DNA from: Leptonema illini DSM 21528 | GTDB taxonomy: Bacteria > Spirochaetota > Leptospiria > Leptospirales > Leptonemataceae | Direction: 5' to 3' | NCBI RefSeq assembly: GCF_000243335.1 | Contig: NZ_JH597773.1 | Coordinates: 4,052,115-4,116,114 of the forward strand | DNA length: 64,000 nucleotides | Part shown: positions 25,596 through 33,534 of the stretch, in pieces | Numbering within the stretch: the stretch's first letter is position 1 | Layout of the letters: each line of letters opens with the position of its first letter | The notes under the pieces: model-generated | What the model saw: only the letters and a program-made list of their open reading frames with translations | Databases searched by the model: none | Told to the model about the DNA's origin: nothing | Made by a program: the position numbers and the translations under genes

Positions 25596-27455
25596 TTATT
25601 CTGTATCGACTTCTGCCGCCCGATCCATGCGATCGGGCGCTTCCATTCCCAGAAGGCCGAGTCCGCGCTTCAGGCAGACGGCCACTCCTTGCAAAACGGC
25701 AAGAAGCGTGGATGCCGTCGATGCATCGAGATCGATGATCTTATTCTCGCGCAGCCCGTAGAATCGAGAGAGCGCGCTGGCCGTCTGATAGAGGAATACG
25801 ATCAGACGATGCGGTTCGAAGCTCAGCGCCGCCTCGCGCACCTCTTCGGGAAAGCGGGCGATTAAAAGGAGCAGGCGACGTCTCTCCTCGCTCCACTCAA
25901 GATCACCAGGCGCCTTTTCGGGAATCGAGCCTGCATAAACCCCTCGCTCGACGGCCTTCTGCACGATAGAGCGGATGCGCGCATGGGCATAGGCGACGTA
26001 GTAATAAGGATTCTTCTCGGACGTATCGCGGGCCTCGGCCAGATCGAAATCCAGATGGGCCTCAAACGAGCGCATGATGAAGAAGTAGCGCACCACATCA
26101 AGCGGAATCTCGTCGATCAGCTCTCGCAGCGTGATGATCTTGCCCGTACGCTTGCTCATCACGACGGGCTGTCCGTTTTCAAGAAGGTTAACCTGCTGCG
26201 CGATCAAGACGCGAAAGCGATCCTCGGGATAACCGAGGGCCTTCACCGCTCCGGCAAGGCGGGCGATGTAGCCGTGATGGTCGGGGCCCCAGATGTCGAA
26301 GATATGTGAGAATCCGCGCTGGATCTTCGTATGATGATAGGCGATGTCGGCGAGCAGATACGTGGGCCGGCCGTCTTCGCGCACGATGACGCGATCCTTG
26401 TCGTCGCCGAAATCCGTGCTGCGAAAGACCTTCTTGCCGCCGTCATCATAGACGTATGCCTTCAGATCCTCGGCCGCTTTTAGAACCGCTCCGCTCTCAT
26501 GCAGAGAACTCTCGCGAAAGAACTGATCGAATCGAACGCGAAAGCTCTCAAGATCGGCCTGCTGCATCGACAGGAATTGATCGACGGCTGCCTTGCCGAA
26601 AAGGGCGGCGATGCCTTCAAGGTCGTCGTTGAAAACCTTCGTCGAAAGATCGCTTTCTTTGAGATTGCCATGGGCGAGATCGCGCAGTCGATCCATCTCT
26701 TTTACGGGAATGACGATACCGCCTTTAATCGTCTCGACGATCTCTTTCAGATACTCGCCATGATAGGCCTCGGCGGGAAAAGGAAGCCCCGGCCCATCCG
26801 GATGCACGGCGCCGCTTTCGCTTTTCACGGCGAACTTTACCGGAATGCCTTCCTGTTCGAGCGTGCGAAAGAGGCAGCTTACGCCAAGAAGCGTTACCTG
26901 ATTGCCGTAGTCGTTCACGTAGTATTCGCGCGATACCTTCTCGCCGACCGCCTCAAGCAGATTGCAGCAGGAGTCGCCGAGTGCAGCCGAGCGCGCCGAG
27001 ACGACGTTCAACGGCCCGGTCGGATTCGCCGAGACGAATTCAAAGACGATGTTGCGAGGCTCTTCGACCTGACTTCTTCCGTAGCTTGCGGCCTCAGCGT
27101 TGGCCGTTACCGTAAAGGCATAGAGAAAGTCGTTCTGAAGCATGACGTTGATAAAACCGGGGCCTGCAATCTCCACTTTAGAGAAGATGTCGTCGATCGT
27201 CGCCGCCCGAACGCCTGCTTTCTTTGCGATGTCGCCGACCGAAAGGGCCTGCAGACGTTCGATGATCTTCGTCGCCATCTCACGCGGATTCTTGACGCCG
27301 CAGAGCTCACGCAGTCGGTTATCCATCGCCGAGGTGCAGGCAAAGTCGCCGAAGCGTTCATCGCGAGCATTCTCGACACGAGCCTGCACGGGTTGTGCGG
27401 CAAGGTCGCTCAGAGCGGCGCTGAAGAGATCACGGATAAGGTCACGCAGAATCAT
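25596..27455 (-). CDS. argS: arginyl-tRNA synthetase
   Basis: The product is 619 residues from ATG 27455. The domains are an N-terminal Add1 domain (FGDFACTSAMDNRL), the class-I catalytic domain with FEFVSANPTGPLNVVSAR near residue 148, YHHTKIQRGF and IWGPDHHGY, a MSKRTG motif near 433, and the DALR anticodon-binding C-terminus. It charges tRNA-Arg with arginine. The HIGH region is altered (NVVS), and the KMSK-like loop reads VMSKRTGK. The remaining motifs and length are normal, so it is likely functional. Confidence 0.93.
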   Translation of the reverse strand: MILRDLIRDLFSAALSDLAAQPVQARVENARDERFGDFACTSAMDNRLRELCGVKNPREMATKIIERLQALSVGDIAKKAGVRAATIDDIFSKVEIAGPGFINVMLQNDFLYAFTVTANAEAASYGRSQVEEPRNIVFEFVSANPTGPLNVVSARSAALGDSCCNLLEAVGEKVSREYYVNDYGNQVTLLGVSCLFRTLEQEGIPVKFAVKSESGAVHPDGPGLPFPAEAYHGEYLKEIVETIKGGIVIPVKEMDRLRDLAHGNLKESDLSTKVFNDDLEGIAALFGKAAVDQFLSMQQADLESFRVRFDQFFRESSLHESGAVLKAAEDLKAYVYDDGGKKVFRSTDFGDDKDRVIVREDGRPTYLLADIAYHHTKIQRGFSHIFDIWGPDHHGYIARLAGAVKALGYPEDRFRVLIAQQVNLLENGQPVVMSKRTGKIITLRELIDEIPLDVVRYFFIMRSFEAHLDFDLAEARDTSEKNPYYYVAYAHARIRSIVQKAVERGVYAGSIPEKAPGDLEWSEERRRLLLLIARFPEEVREAALSFEPHRLIVFLYQTASALSRFYGLRENKIIDLDASTASTLLAVLQGVAVCLKRGLGLLGMEAPDRMDRAAEVDTE

Positions 27456-27538
27456 GGTCGGCCTCAGGGAAAGATCGGGATTGAGGCCATGATTCTGTAA
27501 AGGGCGGTGCGGCCAATTCAAACTCGGGAAGAGAGGAT

Positions 27539-27651
27539 GGTGAACCACGGAGGGCTCTGAGGGCGCGGAGAAAGCAAGGCGGGAGAGGGGAAAGGAGGCC
27601 GGTGAACCGCGGAGGGCTCTGAGGGCGCGGAGAAAGCAAGGAGGGAGAGGG
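27539..27651. repeat. 62-bp tandem repeat in a non-coding gap
   Basis: Two nearly identical units start at 27539 and 27601. Each contains GGTGAACC, CGGAGGGCTCTGAGGGCGCG and GAGAAAGCAAGG; the units differ at only a few bases. The motif resembles the CCACGGAGG-type purine-rich repeats scattered in many genomes. It occupies most of the 325-nt gap (27456-27780) between argS and the toxin gene. The rest of the gap shows no gene or clear terminator. Confidence 0.85.
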
Positions 27652-27780
27652 AGGATGCGGGCGATTTGCGGGTTTTTAGTAAGGGGCGGGCTTACTCCTC
27701 GGTCGGTGGCGGAGTTGTTTGCCTCGTAGGAATGCTGCGTAATGTTGATAAAGCTCCCTATTTCCTTTCCCGCTCAATCA

Positions 27781-28194
27781 TCATTCGTCGATGACCGGCA
27801 CGTCTTTTTGCCGACAGATTTCTTGCAGCTTCCTGTCCAGAGCGAGTAGGCCTGAATTCGTATGAAGCGCAAGTTCGAGATATGTGGCGTCATAAACGCT
27901 TAGGTCGTGATCAAGGGCGAGCTCTAATATACGGGAAGCCCGGGAGGTGTTGTCCAGTGGATCATATTCAATTGGTAGATCGAGAAACAATGGAATGATC
28001 TCCATTGCAACGGCCGATGTTATTCGGCCTCTCCTTACGGCACTTCGTACGGCGTTGGCCACTTCATACTTTAACAGAATCGGTGCCTTAAGTGATGAAT
28101 CGAGGGCATCAGAAAAGATGGCTTCGACACCGGTCGATTTTTCATCGGGCAGGAAGAGGGAGCAAACGAACGAGGAATCTACTACCCAGCTCAC
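27781..28194 (-). CDS. PIN-domain toxin (VapC-like)
   Basis: This 137-residue PIN ribonuclease has the expected acidic residues: D6 (VVDSSF), E44 (KYEVANAV), D102 (VYDATYLELAL) and D120 (LALDRKL). VapC toxins cleave tRNA or rRNA when not bound by antitoxin. The start overlaps the antitoxin stop by four bases, giving the usual antitoxin-first order. The pair sits between the repeat region and recO. Confidence 0.88.
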   Translation of the reverse strand: MSWVVDSSFVCSLFLPDEKSTGVEAIFSDALDSSLKAPILLKYEVANAVRSAVRRGRITSAVAMEIIPLFLDLPIEYDPLDNTSRASRILELALDHDLSVYDATYLELALHTNSGLLALDRKLQEICRQKDVPVIDE

Positions 28195-28445
28195 ACGTCC
28201 CGGCCTTCATTGATGAGATCTTTAACGTGCACCGGCCCGTCCTTCTCGATCTCTTTGCGTATAGCTCGGAACCTGTCGAGGATGCGATGGTATCCTCCCG
28301 GTTTTGCTTCAGGAAAGGACACGATGATGGCGACGGGTTTTCCCCTGCGGGTGATAGTGATCTCTTCTCCTTCTTCAACCTGCCGCAGGATTTCGGAAAG
28401 ATGGACTCTGGCTTCGAGCGATGAGTATTCTGTTCGTCCGGCCAT
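28191..28445 (-). CDS. Phd/YefM-type antitoxin
   Basis: The product is 84 residues from ATG 28445. SSLEARVHLSEILRQVEEGEEITITRRGKPVAIIV is the Phd/YefM DNA-binding fold. The charged C-terminus should wrap and inhibit the PIN toxin. These antitoxins normally repress their own promoter together with the toxin. The next in-frame ATG upstream (28463) would add six residues without a better ribosome binding site. Confidence 0.87.
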   Translation of the reverse strand: MAGRTEYSSLEARVHLSEILRQVEEGEEITITRRGKPVAIIVSFPEAKPGGYHRILDRFRAIRKEIEKDGPVHVKDLINEGRDV

Positions 28446-28494
28446 ACAAAAAATAGAACGCATCAGTGATGTCTGTCAACATGTTTTCATGCCA

Positions 28495-29235
28495 TCACCC
28501 GAACACCTCGGGCGGCTGGGGAACTGAGAAGCGCAGCGCTCGCTGTAATCCGCTTTTCAGCTGTTGAAAGACGGGCGCATCAAGGCCTTCCACATGCAAT
28601 CGTATGTCTCTGTAGCGCCGGGCCTGCATCGTTGCCACCTCAAGCGAGCACTGGAAGCCGGCGGCGTCGGCGAGGGAGTTACAATTCTCACAGATAAAGA
28701 AGGCGCCTTCGCCGAAAAGGGCCCGGCTCTGAAGCGGGCGTTCACACTGTGCGCAATGTGTCGTGTCGCCGAGAAGCCCCATCAGATCAAGGGCTCGCAC
28801 GCAGAGAAACAGTAAGAAGGCCTCAGCCTGATGCGTATCGAGCTCCGCGCCGGCAATCGATGCCTCGGCGAACTCAAGGGCCGAGCGCAGAAGCAGGAAG
28901 GCGGCCGGATCAGGGGCGCCCGAGCCGGCAAGGCTGCCAAGCGTGAGTATCTTCGAGAGCAGATCCTGATTGCGATAGTCCGATTTCAGAGCGTCGTGTC
29001 GCGTGATGACGACGCCTTCGCGCAGCGACAGCTCTTCTTTCTGGCTTTCATAATAATCGACTTCAATGAGAGCGCCCGGCTCGGCGATTAATGGACTTCG
29101 ATTCTTTGAGGCGAGGATGCCATGCAGCCGCAACATGCGCTTCTCGCCGTTTTCAAGAAGCAGATGGGCGATGAGGTCTTTCTCACCCGATCGGGTCTTT
29201 TTCAAGACGATGGCACGGCCTTTTTTCAGGCTCAT
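28495..29235 (-). CDS. recO: DNA repair protein RecO
   Basis: The product is 246 residues. An N-terminal OB fold (KGRAIVLKKTRSGEKDLIAHLLLENGEKRM) is followed by a helical part and a four-cysteine zinc site, C161, C164, C182 and C185 (CAQC, CENC). RecO loads RecA on SSB-coated DNA in the RecFOR pathway. Its ATG is one base after the stop of the NtrC-type regulator, so the two are probably coupled. Confidence 0.88.
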   Translation of the reverse strand: MSLKKGRAIVLKKTRSGEKDLIAHLLLENGEKRMLRLHGILASKNRSPLIAEPGALIEVDYYESQKEELSLREGVVITRHDALKSDYRNQDLLSKILTLGSLAGSGAPDPAAFLLLRSALEFAEASIAGAELDTHQAEAFLLFLCVRALDLMGLLGDTTHCAQCERPLQSRALFGEGAFFICENCNSLADAAGFQCSLEVATMQARRYRDIRLHVEGLDAPVFQQLKSGLQRALRFSVPQPPEVFG

Positions 29236-29236
29236 A

Positions 29237-30610
29237 CTAACCCAGACCGAAGCGTTGCAGCTTGCGATAGAGCGTGCGTTCTGAGATGCCGAGCAGCGAG
29301 GCCGTGCGATCGCGTTTGCCCGATGCAAACGAAAGATTCTTCTCGATGATGGCCTTCTCGTAATCGTCCATGCTGACGCCCGGTATGATCGTCTCGACGA
29401 GGTTGCGATGTCCGGATGGGGCGCGCAATATCTCTTCGGGAAGATCGGCCTTCGTGAGCACGTCGTCGCGGGCGAGGATAACCATCGCCTCGATGACGTT
29501 GCGAAACTGGCGGATGTTGCCCGGCCAGTCATAGTTCTTGAAAAATCCGAGCAGATCGGGAGCAAGCGTCGTCACGCTTTTTCCGTAACGCTCGTTGAAC
29601 TGGATCACGAAATGATTGAAGAGAAGCGGGATGTCGTCGGCCCTTTCGCGCAGAGGCGGCAGCTTGATCTTGATGACGGCGAGGCGATAATAGAGATCTT
29701 CGCGAAAGCGGCCCGAGTCGACCTCTTTCAGAAGATCTCTATTGGTGGCCGTAACGATGCGAACGTCCACCTCGATCGGCCGGGTCGATCCAAGCCTGGT
29801 GACCGTACGATCTTCAAGCACGCGAAGCAGACGCACCTGACTTTCCAGATCCATCTCGCCGATCTCGTCGAGAAAGATCGTTCCGCCCGAGGCGGCCTCG
29901 AACAGGCCCGCTCGATCGCGGTCGGCGCCGGTAAAGGCCCCGCGGGTAACGCCAAAAAGCTCCGATTCAAGGATGGATTTTGTCAGGGCGCCGCAGTTCA
30001 CCTTGATGAAGGGGCGGGCGGCTCGTGCCGAGTTCTCGTGTAAAAAGCCGGCGACGAGTTCCTTGCCGGTGCCCGACTCGCCTTCGACGAGCACGGTGAC
30101 GTCGGTCGGGGCCACCTGTGAGGCGCGCTCCACCATCTGAAGCAGCGCCGGCGAGTTGCCGATGATCTTCTCGCGTCCGGATAACCCCGATAGCTGCATA
30201 CGCAGCGAACGGTTCTCTTTTTCAAGACGGTAGGACTGTAAATAGCTCTCGATCTTCTTCTGAAGATGAAGAAGATCGATCGGCTTTGTCAGGTAATCCG
30301 AGGCGCCTGTCTGTAAAGCCTCGACGGCCGACTCGATTTCGGGCTGGCCTGTAAGAAAGATAAAAGGCAGGTCGGGATTCTGTTCACGCACATAGCGCAG
30401 ATAGTCGATGCCCGTTCCGTCGGGCAGCTTCAGGTCAGAGAGAACGATGGCGATCTCTGGAGACCTCGCCGCATAACTCTGCATCGCCTCTTTTACGCTT
30501 CCGTTTTCGAGTACGCGCACCTTTTCGCGGCCGCTGAGCGTCGTTTCCACGAACTCTTTCAGGGCGTCGCGCTGGACGGGATCATCTTCTATAAGCTGGA
30601 TCAGAATCAT
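29237..30610 (-). CDS. sigma-54-dependent NtrC-type response regulator
   Basis: The product is 457 residues. It has a receiver domain with phospho-acceptor D59 (VLSDLKLPDG), AAA+ domain Walker A GESGTGKE (177-184), the sigma-54-contact loop GAFTGA (224-229), FLDEIGEMDL, and a Fis-type helix-turn-helix (DRTASLLGISERTLYRKLQ) at the C-terminus. It activates sigma-54 promoters after phosphorylation by the upstream kinase. Candidate sigma-54 promoters in this window lie before lpxC and the gene at 43163-44296. All key motifs are intact. Confidence 0.94.
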   Translation of the reverse strand: MILIQLIEDDPVQRDALKEFVETTLSGREKVRVLENGSVKEAMQSYAARSPEIAIVLSDLKLPDGTGIDYLRYVREQNPDLPFIFLTGQPEIESAVEALQTGASDYLTKPIDLLHLQKKIESYLQSYRLEKENRSLRMQLSGLSGREKIIGNSPALLQMVERASQVAPTDVTVLVEGESGTGKELVAGFLHENSARAARPFIKVNCGALTKSILESELFGVTRGAFTGADRDRAGLFEAASGGTIFLDEIGEMDLESQVRLLRVLEDRTVTRLGSTRPIEVDVRIVTATNRDLLKEVDSGRFREDLYYRLAVIKIKLPPLRERADDIPLLFNHFVIQFNERYGKSVTTLAPDLLGFFKNYDWPGNIRQFRNVIEAMVILARDDVLTKADLPEEILRAPSGHRNLVETIIPGVSMDDYEKAIIEKNLSFASGKRDRTASLLGISERTLYRKLQRFGLG

Positions 30611-30657
30611 AGCTGTATCTTTTGGGTATTATTCAGAAGCCATTCTTGAGATGCGTC

Positions 30658-31407
30658 TTAAACGGCCTCATGGCCCTGGATCTCTGCGGGCTCGGGTAAC
30701 GCCTTTACTGCGCCGTCAAAATAAAGCGTGAACCTCGTTCCTTTGCCCGGCGACGAAACAAGATCGACGTGACCGCCCATCTCCATCATCATCTTGCGCA
30801 CAAGAGAAAGACCGAGCCCGCTGCCGTGCACCTTCGTCGTGAAGAAAGGCTCGAAGATCTTCTCGCGATCCTCGGGCAGGATGCCCGCTCCGTTATCTTC
30901 GACTCTCAAGAAGAAGCGTCCGTTCTCTGTGCCCGTCGTGACGACGATGAGTCGGTCGCGATTGTCGTCGACCGTTTCGTAGGCCTGTATCGAATTCAGG
31001 ATCAGGTTCACAAGCGTCTGCTTTAAAAACGAAGCGTCCATCTGCAGATGATCGGGCACGGCGCCCGTATTCGTTTCGAGTCGAATCTGATTTCGCCCGG
31101 CCTGCGGACCGAGCAGCTGTACGACCTGTTCGACGATCTCGTTCAACCCGGCGGCAGCGATGGCGCGGGTCTCGGAGCGAATGAGGCGGATGAACTCCTG
31201 CAACGTCTGATTCAATCCGAGGATCTCACGCTTGATGATCTCGACGCGCCGTTTCATCTGGGCGCGCAGCTCTTCATCCTCCACCTGAAGCACCTGATTC
31301 TCAAGCAGCTGCAGATGCAGATGGATGGCCGACAGCGGATTCTTAACCTCGTGCACCAGGCCGGCGGCGAGGACCGGAAGTGTGAACGGTTCTTGCGAAT
31401 CATTCAT
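30658..31407 (-). CDS. NtrB-like cytosolic histidine kinase
   Basis: The product is 249 residues from ATG 31407. The phosphorylated histidine is H19 in LVHEVKNPLSAI. The HATPase domain has NLILNSIQAYE (N box), VEDNGAGILPED (G1), FEPFFTTKVHGSGLGLSLV (F and G2). There is no sensor or membrane domain, so it must take its signal from a partner. Its gene overlaps the vWA gene by 8 nt and precedes the NtrC-type regulator, which is the natural substrate. Confidence 0.92.
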   Translation of the reverse strand: MNDSQEPFTLPVLAAGLVHEVKNPLSAIHLHLQLLENQVLQVEDEELRAQMKRRVEIIKREILGLNQTLQEFIRLIRSETRAIAAAGLNEIVEQVVQLLGPQAGRNQIRLETNTGAVPDHLQMDASFLKQTLVNLILNSIQAYETVDDNRDRLIVVTTGTENGRFFLRVEDNGAGILPEDREKIFEPFFTTKVHGSGLGLSLVRKMMMEMGGHVDLVSSPGKGTRFTLYFDGAVKALPEPAEIQGHEAV

Positions 31408-33007
31408 GGCGATAATCACGCACCTCCACATGAAAAAACCATGCGTCTCGAACGTTCCAGTAAGATCGATTCAGTTTGAGCAGCCTCTCGTATTCAAGTA
31501 AGAAAAGTCGCGGCACTTCGGCATCGGGCAGCATATAGATACGAGCGGGGATGTTCTCAACGCCGCCCGGCGTCGCCTTTAAGTGCAATCCGACGTAGAG
31601 CTTTTCGCCCTTCTTTCTGCTGAGCGCCTGATAGTCCTCTTTGCTATTCAGACCGATCCAGAAGGCGCGGCTGCCGCTCTGCACAAGTACGCGGTACGGA
31701 GCGCGCGCTCCGGTACGGTCGGTAAGAAAATCGGCGATGCGAAACTCAAGGTCGGAGTACACCGGACTGATCTCGCTGATCTTCAGATTGTTGCGGTCGG
31801 CGTAGGCTTGAACGATGCGATCCAGATCGAGCTCGGTCTTTGAATAACGATGTGCGGGAAAGCTCTGACAGCGAGACGTATCGAGCCGGCCCGAGGCGAT
31901 GTCGTCGCCTGAATTGCCCGGACACAGAAAGAAGGCCGATCCCCGGCGTACAAAGAAGCGAGACTCTCCCGATACAAAGCCGCCGCGACGGGCGAAGACG
32001 GGCGTGTAGACGCGAGCGATGCGATCAAAGCGTCCGGTACGATCAAGGAATGCCGGATCGCTGCCATAGCCCGGAAAGAGCGCCACATCGATACCCGCTC
32101 GTTTATAACTGCGAAAGATCTCCTGTAACTGAAGCAGGCCTTTCTCAGAGAATGTAGCATCCGATAAAAAAAGCATGCGTGTCGTTCCCGGCTTTATATG
32201 ATCCGCAGCGCGACGCAGTCCATCCAGCAAAGAGGCCTCCGTCGTAGCACCCGATCCGTGAAGCGATCGCACGGTTTTCAGATAGGCGGTCTGATCGGCA
32301 AAGGCCTCGGTATGTTCTATGCGCGCCGAGGAACCGATGACGGTGAAGGTAACGGTTTTACCGGGCGAAGGCTCAAGGGCTTCGAGGGCGCGACGGGCAA
32401 AGGGAAGGGTTAACTCCATCGATCCCGACAGATCTACGACAATATGCAGATGGCTATCGCGCATCTCTTCGAAGTTTTGCAAGCGTGCATACGATCGGCT
32501 CTCTGGTAGAAACGGCGTCGCGCGAAAGATGCTTTTGCGCATCAGGCTCTGGATCTCGTTGATATTCCCCGACGAACGATCTTTGTAAAGAATACTGCGG
32601 CGAACACACGATGCGGTGAAGATCTCGACGGTCAGGTCAGATGGCCCGGTGAAAAGAAGCTGTCCGCCAAGCACATGCGAGACGTTTGGATCGCTACAGA
32701 ACGTGCCGAGGCGATTCTCTGCGGCCTGTTCATCAAGCCCCTGCAGGCGATCGGCTCCGGACTCCCTGTAGGGGATGGCCCTGTACTCCCGCAGCAGGCG
32801 ACTCAGAAAAAGGGCGGCCTGCATGGACTGGGCGGGCAGCTCCGACTCGTCGAAGTAGGCGGCCGGCGCCTTGCCCGATACGCGAAACGGCAGAACAAGC
32901 AGGCGATCGGCCCGGGCCGACAGCACGGACGGAACGGTCAAACAGAGCGTCAGAAAGGCCGCCGAAACGGCACGCAGAGACGTGCGCCTGGTCATTGGAG
33001 TTGACAT
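31400..33007 (-). CDS. secreted von Willebrand factor A domain protein
   Basis: The product is 535 residues from ATG 33007. A signal peptide (RAVSAAFLTLCLTVPSVLSARA) starts the chain. The vWA domain holds a metal site: D192-L-S-G-S, a Thr in SGATTEASLLDG and LSDATF. The C-terminal half is beta-rich (KKGEKLYVGLHLKATPGG) without a known family. It is expected in the periplasm or outer membrane. Overlap with the kinase gene suggests it may sense or report an envelope signal. Confidence 0.82.
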   Translation of the reverse strand: MSTPMTRRTSLRAVSAAFLTLCLTVPSVLSARADRLLVLPFRVSGKAPAAYFDESELPAQSMQAALFLSRLLREYRAIPYRESGADRLQGLDEQAAENRLGTFCSDPNVSHVLGGQLLFTGPSDLTVEIFTASCVRRSILYKDRSSGNINEIQSLMRKSIFRATPFLPESRSYARLQNFEEMRDSHLHIVVDLSGSMELTLPFARRALEALEPSPGKTVTFTVIGSSARIEHTEAFADQTAYLKTVRSLHGSGATTEASLLDGLRRAADHIKPGTTRMLFLSDATFSEKGLLQLQEIFRSYKRAGIDVALFPGYGSDPAFLDRTGRFDRIARVYTPVFARRGGFVSGESRFFVRRGSAFFLCPGNSGDDIASGRLDTSRCQSFPAHRYSKTELDLDRIVQAYADRNNLKISEISPVYSDLEFRIADFLTDRTGARAPYRVLVQSGSRAFWIGLNSKEDYQALSRKKGEKLYVGLHLKATPGGVENIPARIYMLPDAEVPRLFLLEYERLLKLNRSYWNVRDAWFFHVEVRDYRHE

Positions 33008-33046
33008 TCCGGCCGCTTGTGGTGTCATCAATCGAAAAACCATCAC

Positions 33047-33499
33047 ATGAGACATAAAAACCAATCCTGTCCTCTGCATTTCACGCTTCATGGCGCTGTG
33101 CATTTTGCGCTGCTGCTCTTTCTATCGGTCCCGCTGGTCCGATGCACAAGCCCTGAAAATCGTCTGACCGACGACGCCATGCGTTATGACTTTTTCAATA
33201 CAGAGGACGGAATCCGCATCGTCGGCAGGGCTACGATGCCCGAGGGAAGCCTGTCAGAAAGCTATGAAGATCGCAAGGCCCGCTGCATCGAGTCCGCCCG
33301 GCAGCATGCGAACAGCAAATGGCTCGGCCTGACCGAGAAGGCGATTGAGCTGCAAACGCTCTGGCATCATCGTTTACAGAAGGGGGCCCGTGGGCCGTGG
33401 CAGCGCTGCTTCGACGAGGCGACGATGCTGCGTTACATCCCCGCCGGCGAATCGTGCAGCGTGGTGATGCTGTATAAGTGTGATCCACGGGACTGGTAA
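33047..33499 (+). CDS. small lipoprotein of unknown function
   Basis: The product is 150 residues from ATG 33047. The signal peptide (FALLLFLSVPLVRC) ends in a lipobox-like LVRC. The mature part has several Cys and Trp residues (KARCIESARQ, WQRCFDEATML, GESCSVVMLYKC). The four cysteines in the mature region after the lipid site may form disulfides. It is divergent from the vWA gene across 39 nt. No family is recognised. Confidence 0.72.
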   Translation: MRHKNQSCPLHFTLHGAVHFALLLFLSVPLVRCTSPENRLTDDAMRYDFFNTEDGIRIVGRATMPEGSLSESYEDRKARCIESARQHANSKWLGLTEKAIELQTLWHHRLQKGARGPWQRCFDEATMLRYIPAGESCSVVMLYKCDPRDW

Positions 33500-33534
33500 T
33501 CGCTAGAGCGGATTACTGGGACGAATTACTTTTA

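Noticed and set aside
26499-27500. Long open frame (333 codons) on the plus strand opposite argS
   Set aside because: It is fully antisense to a well-supported ArgRS gene and has no recognisable protein content.
27442-27639. Minus-strand frame through the 62-bp repeat
   Set aside because: Pro/Leu/Ser-rich product created by the repeat itself; it also overlaps the argS 5' end.
27456-27780. CRISPR array
   Set aside because: Only two adjacent repeat units, 62-bp period, no spacers of even length and no cas genes.
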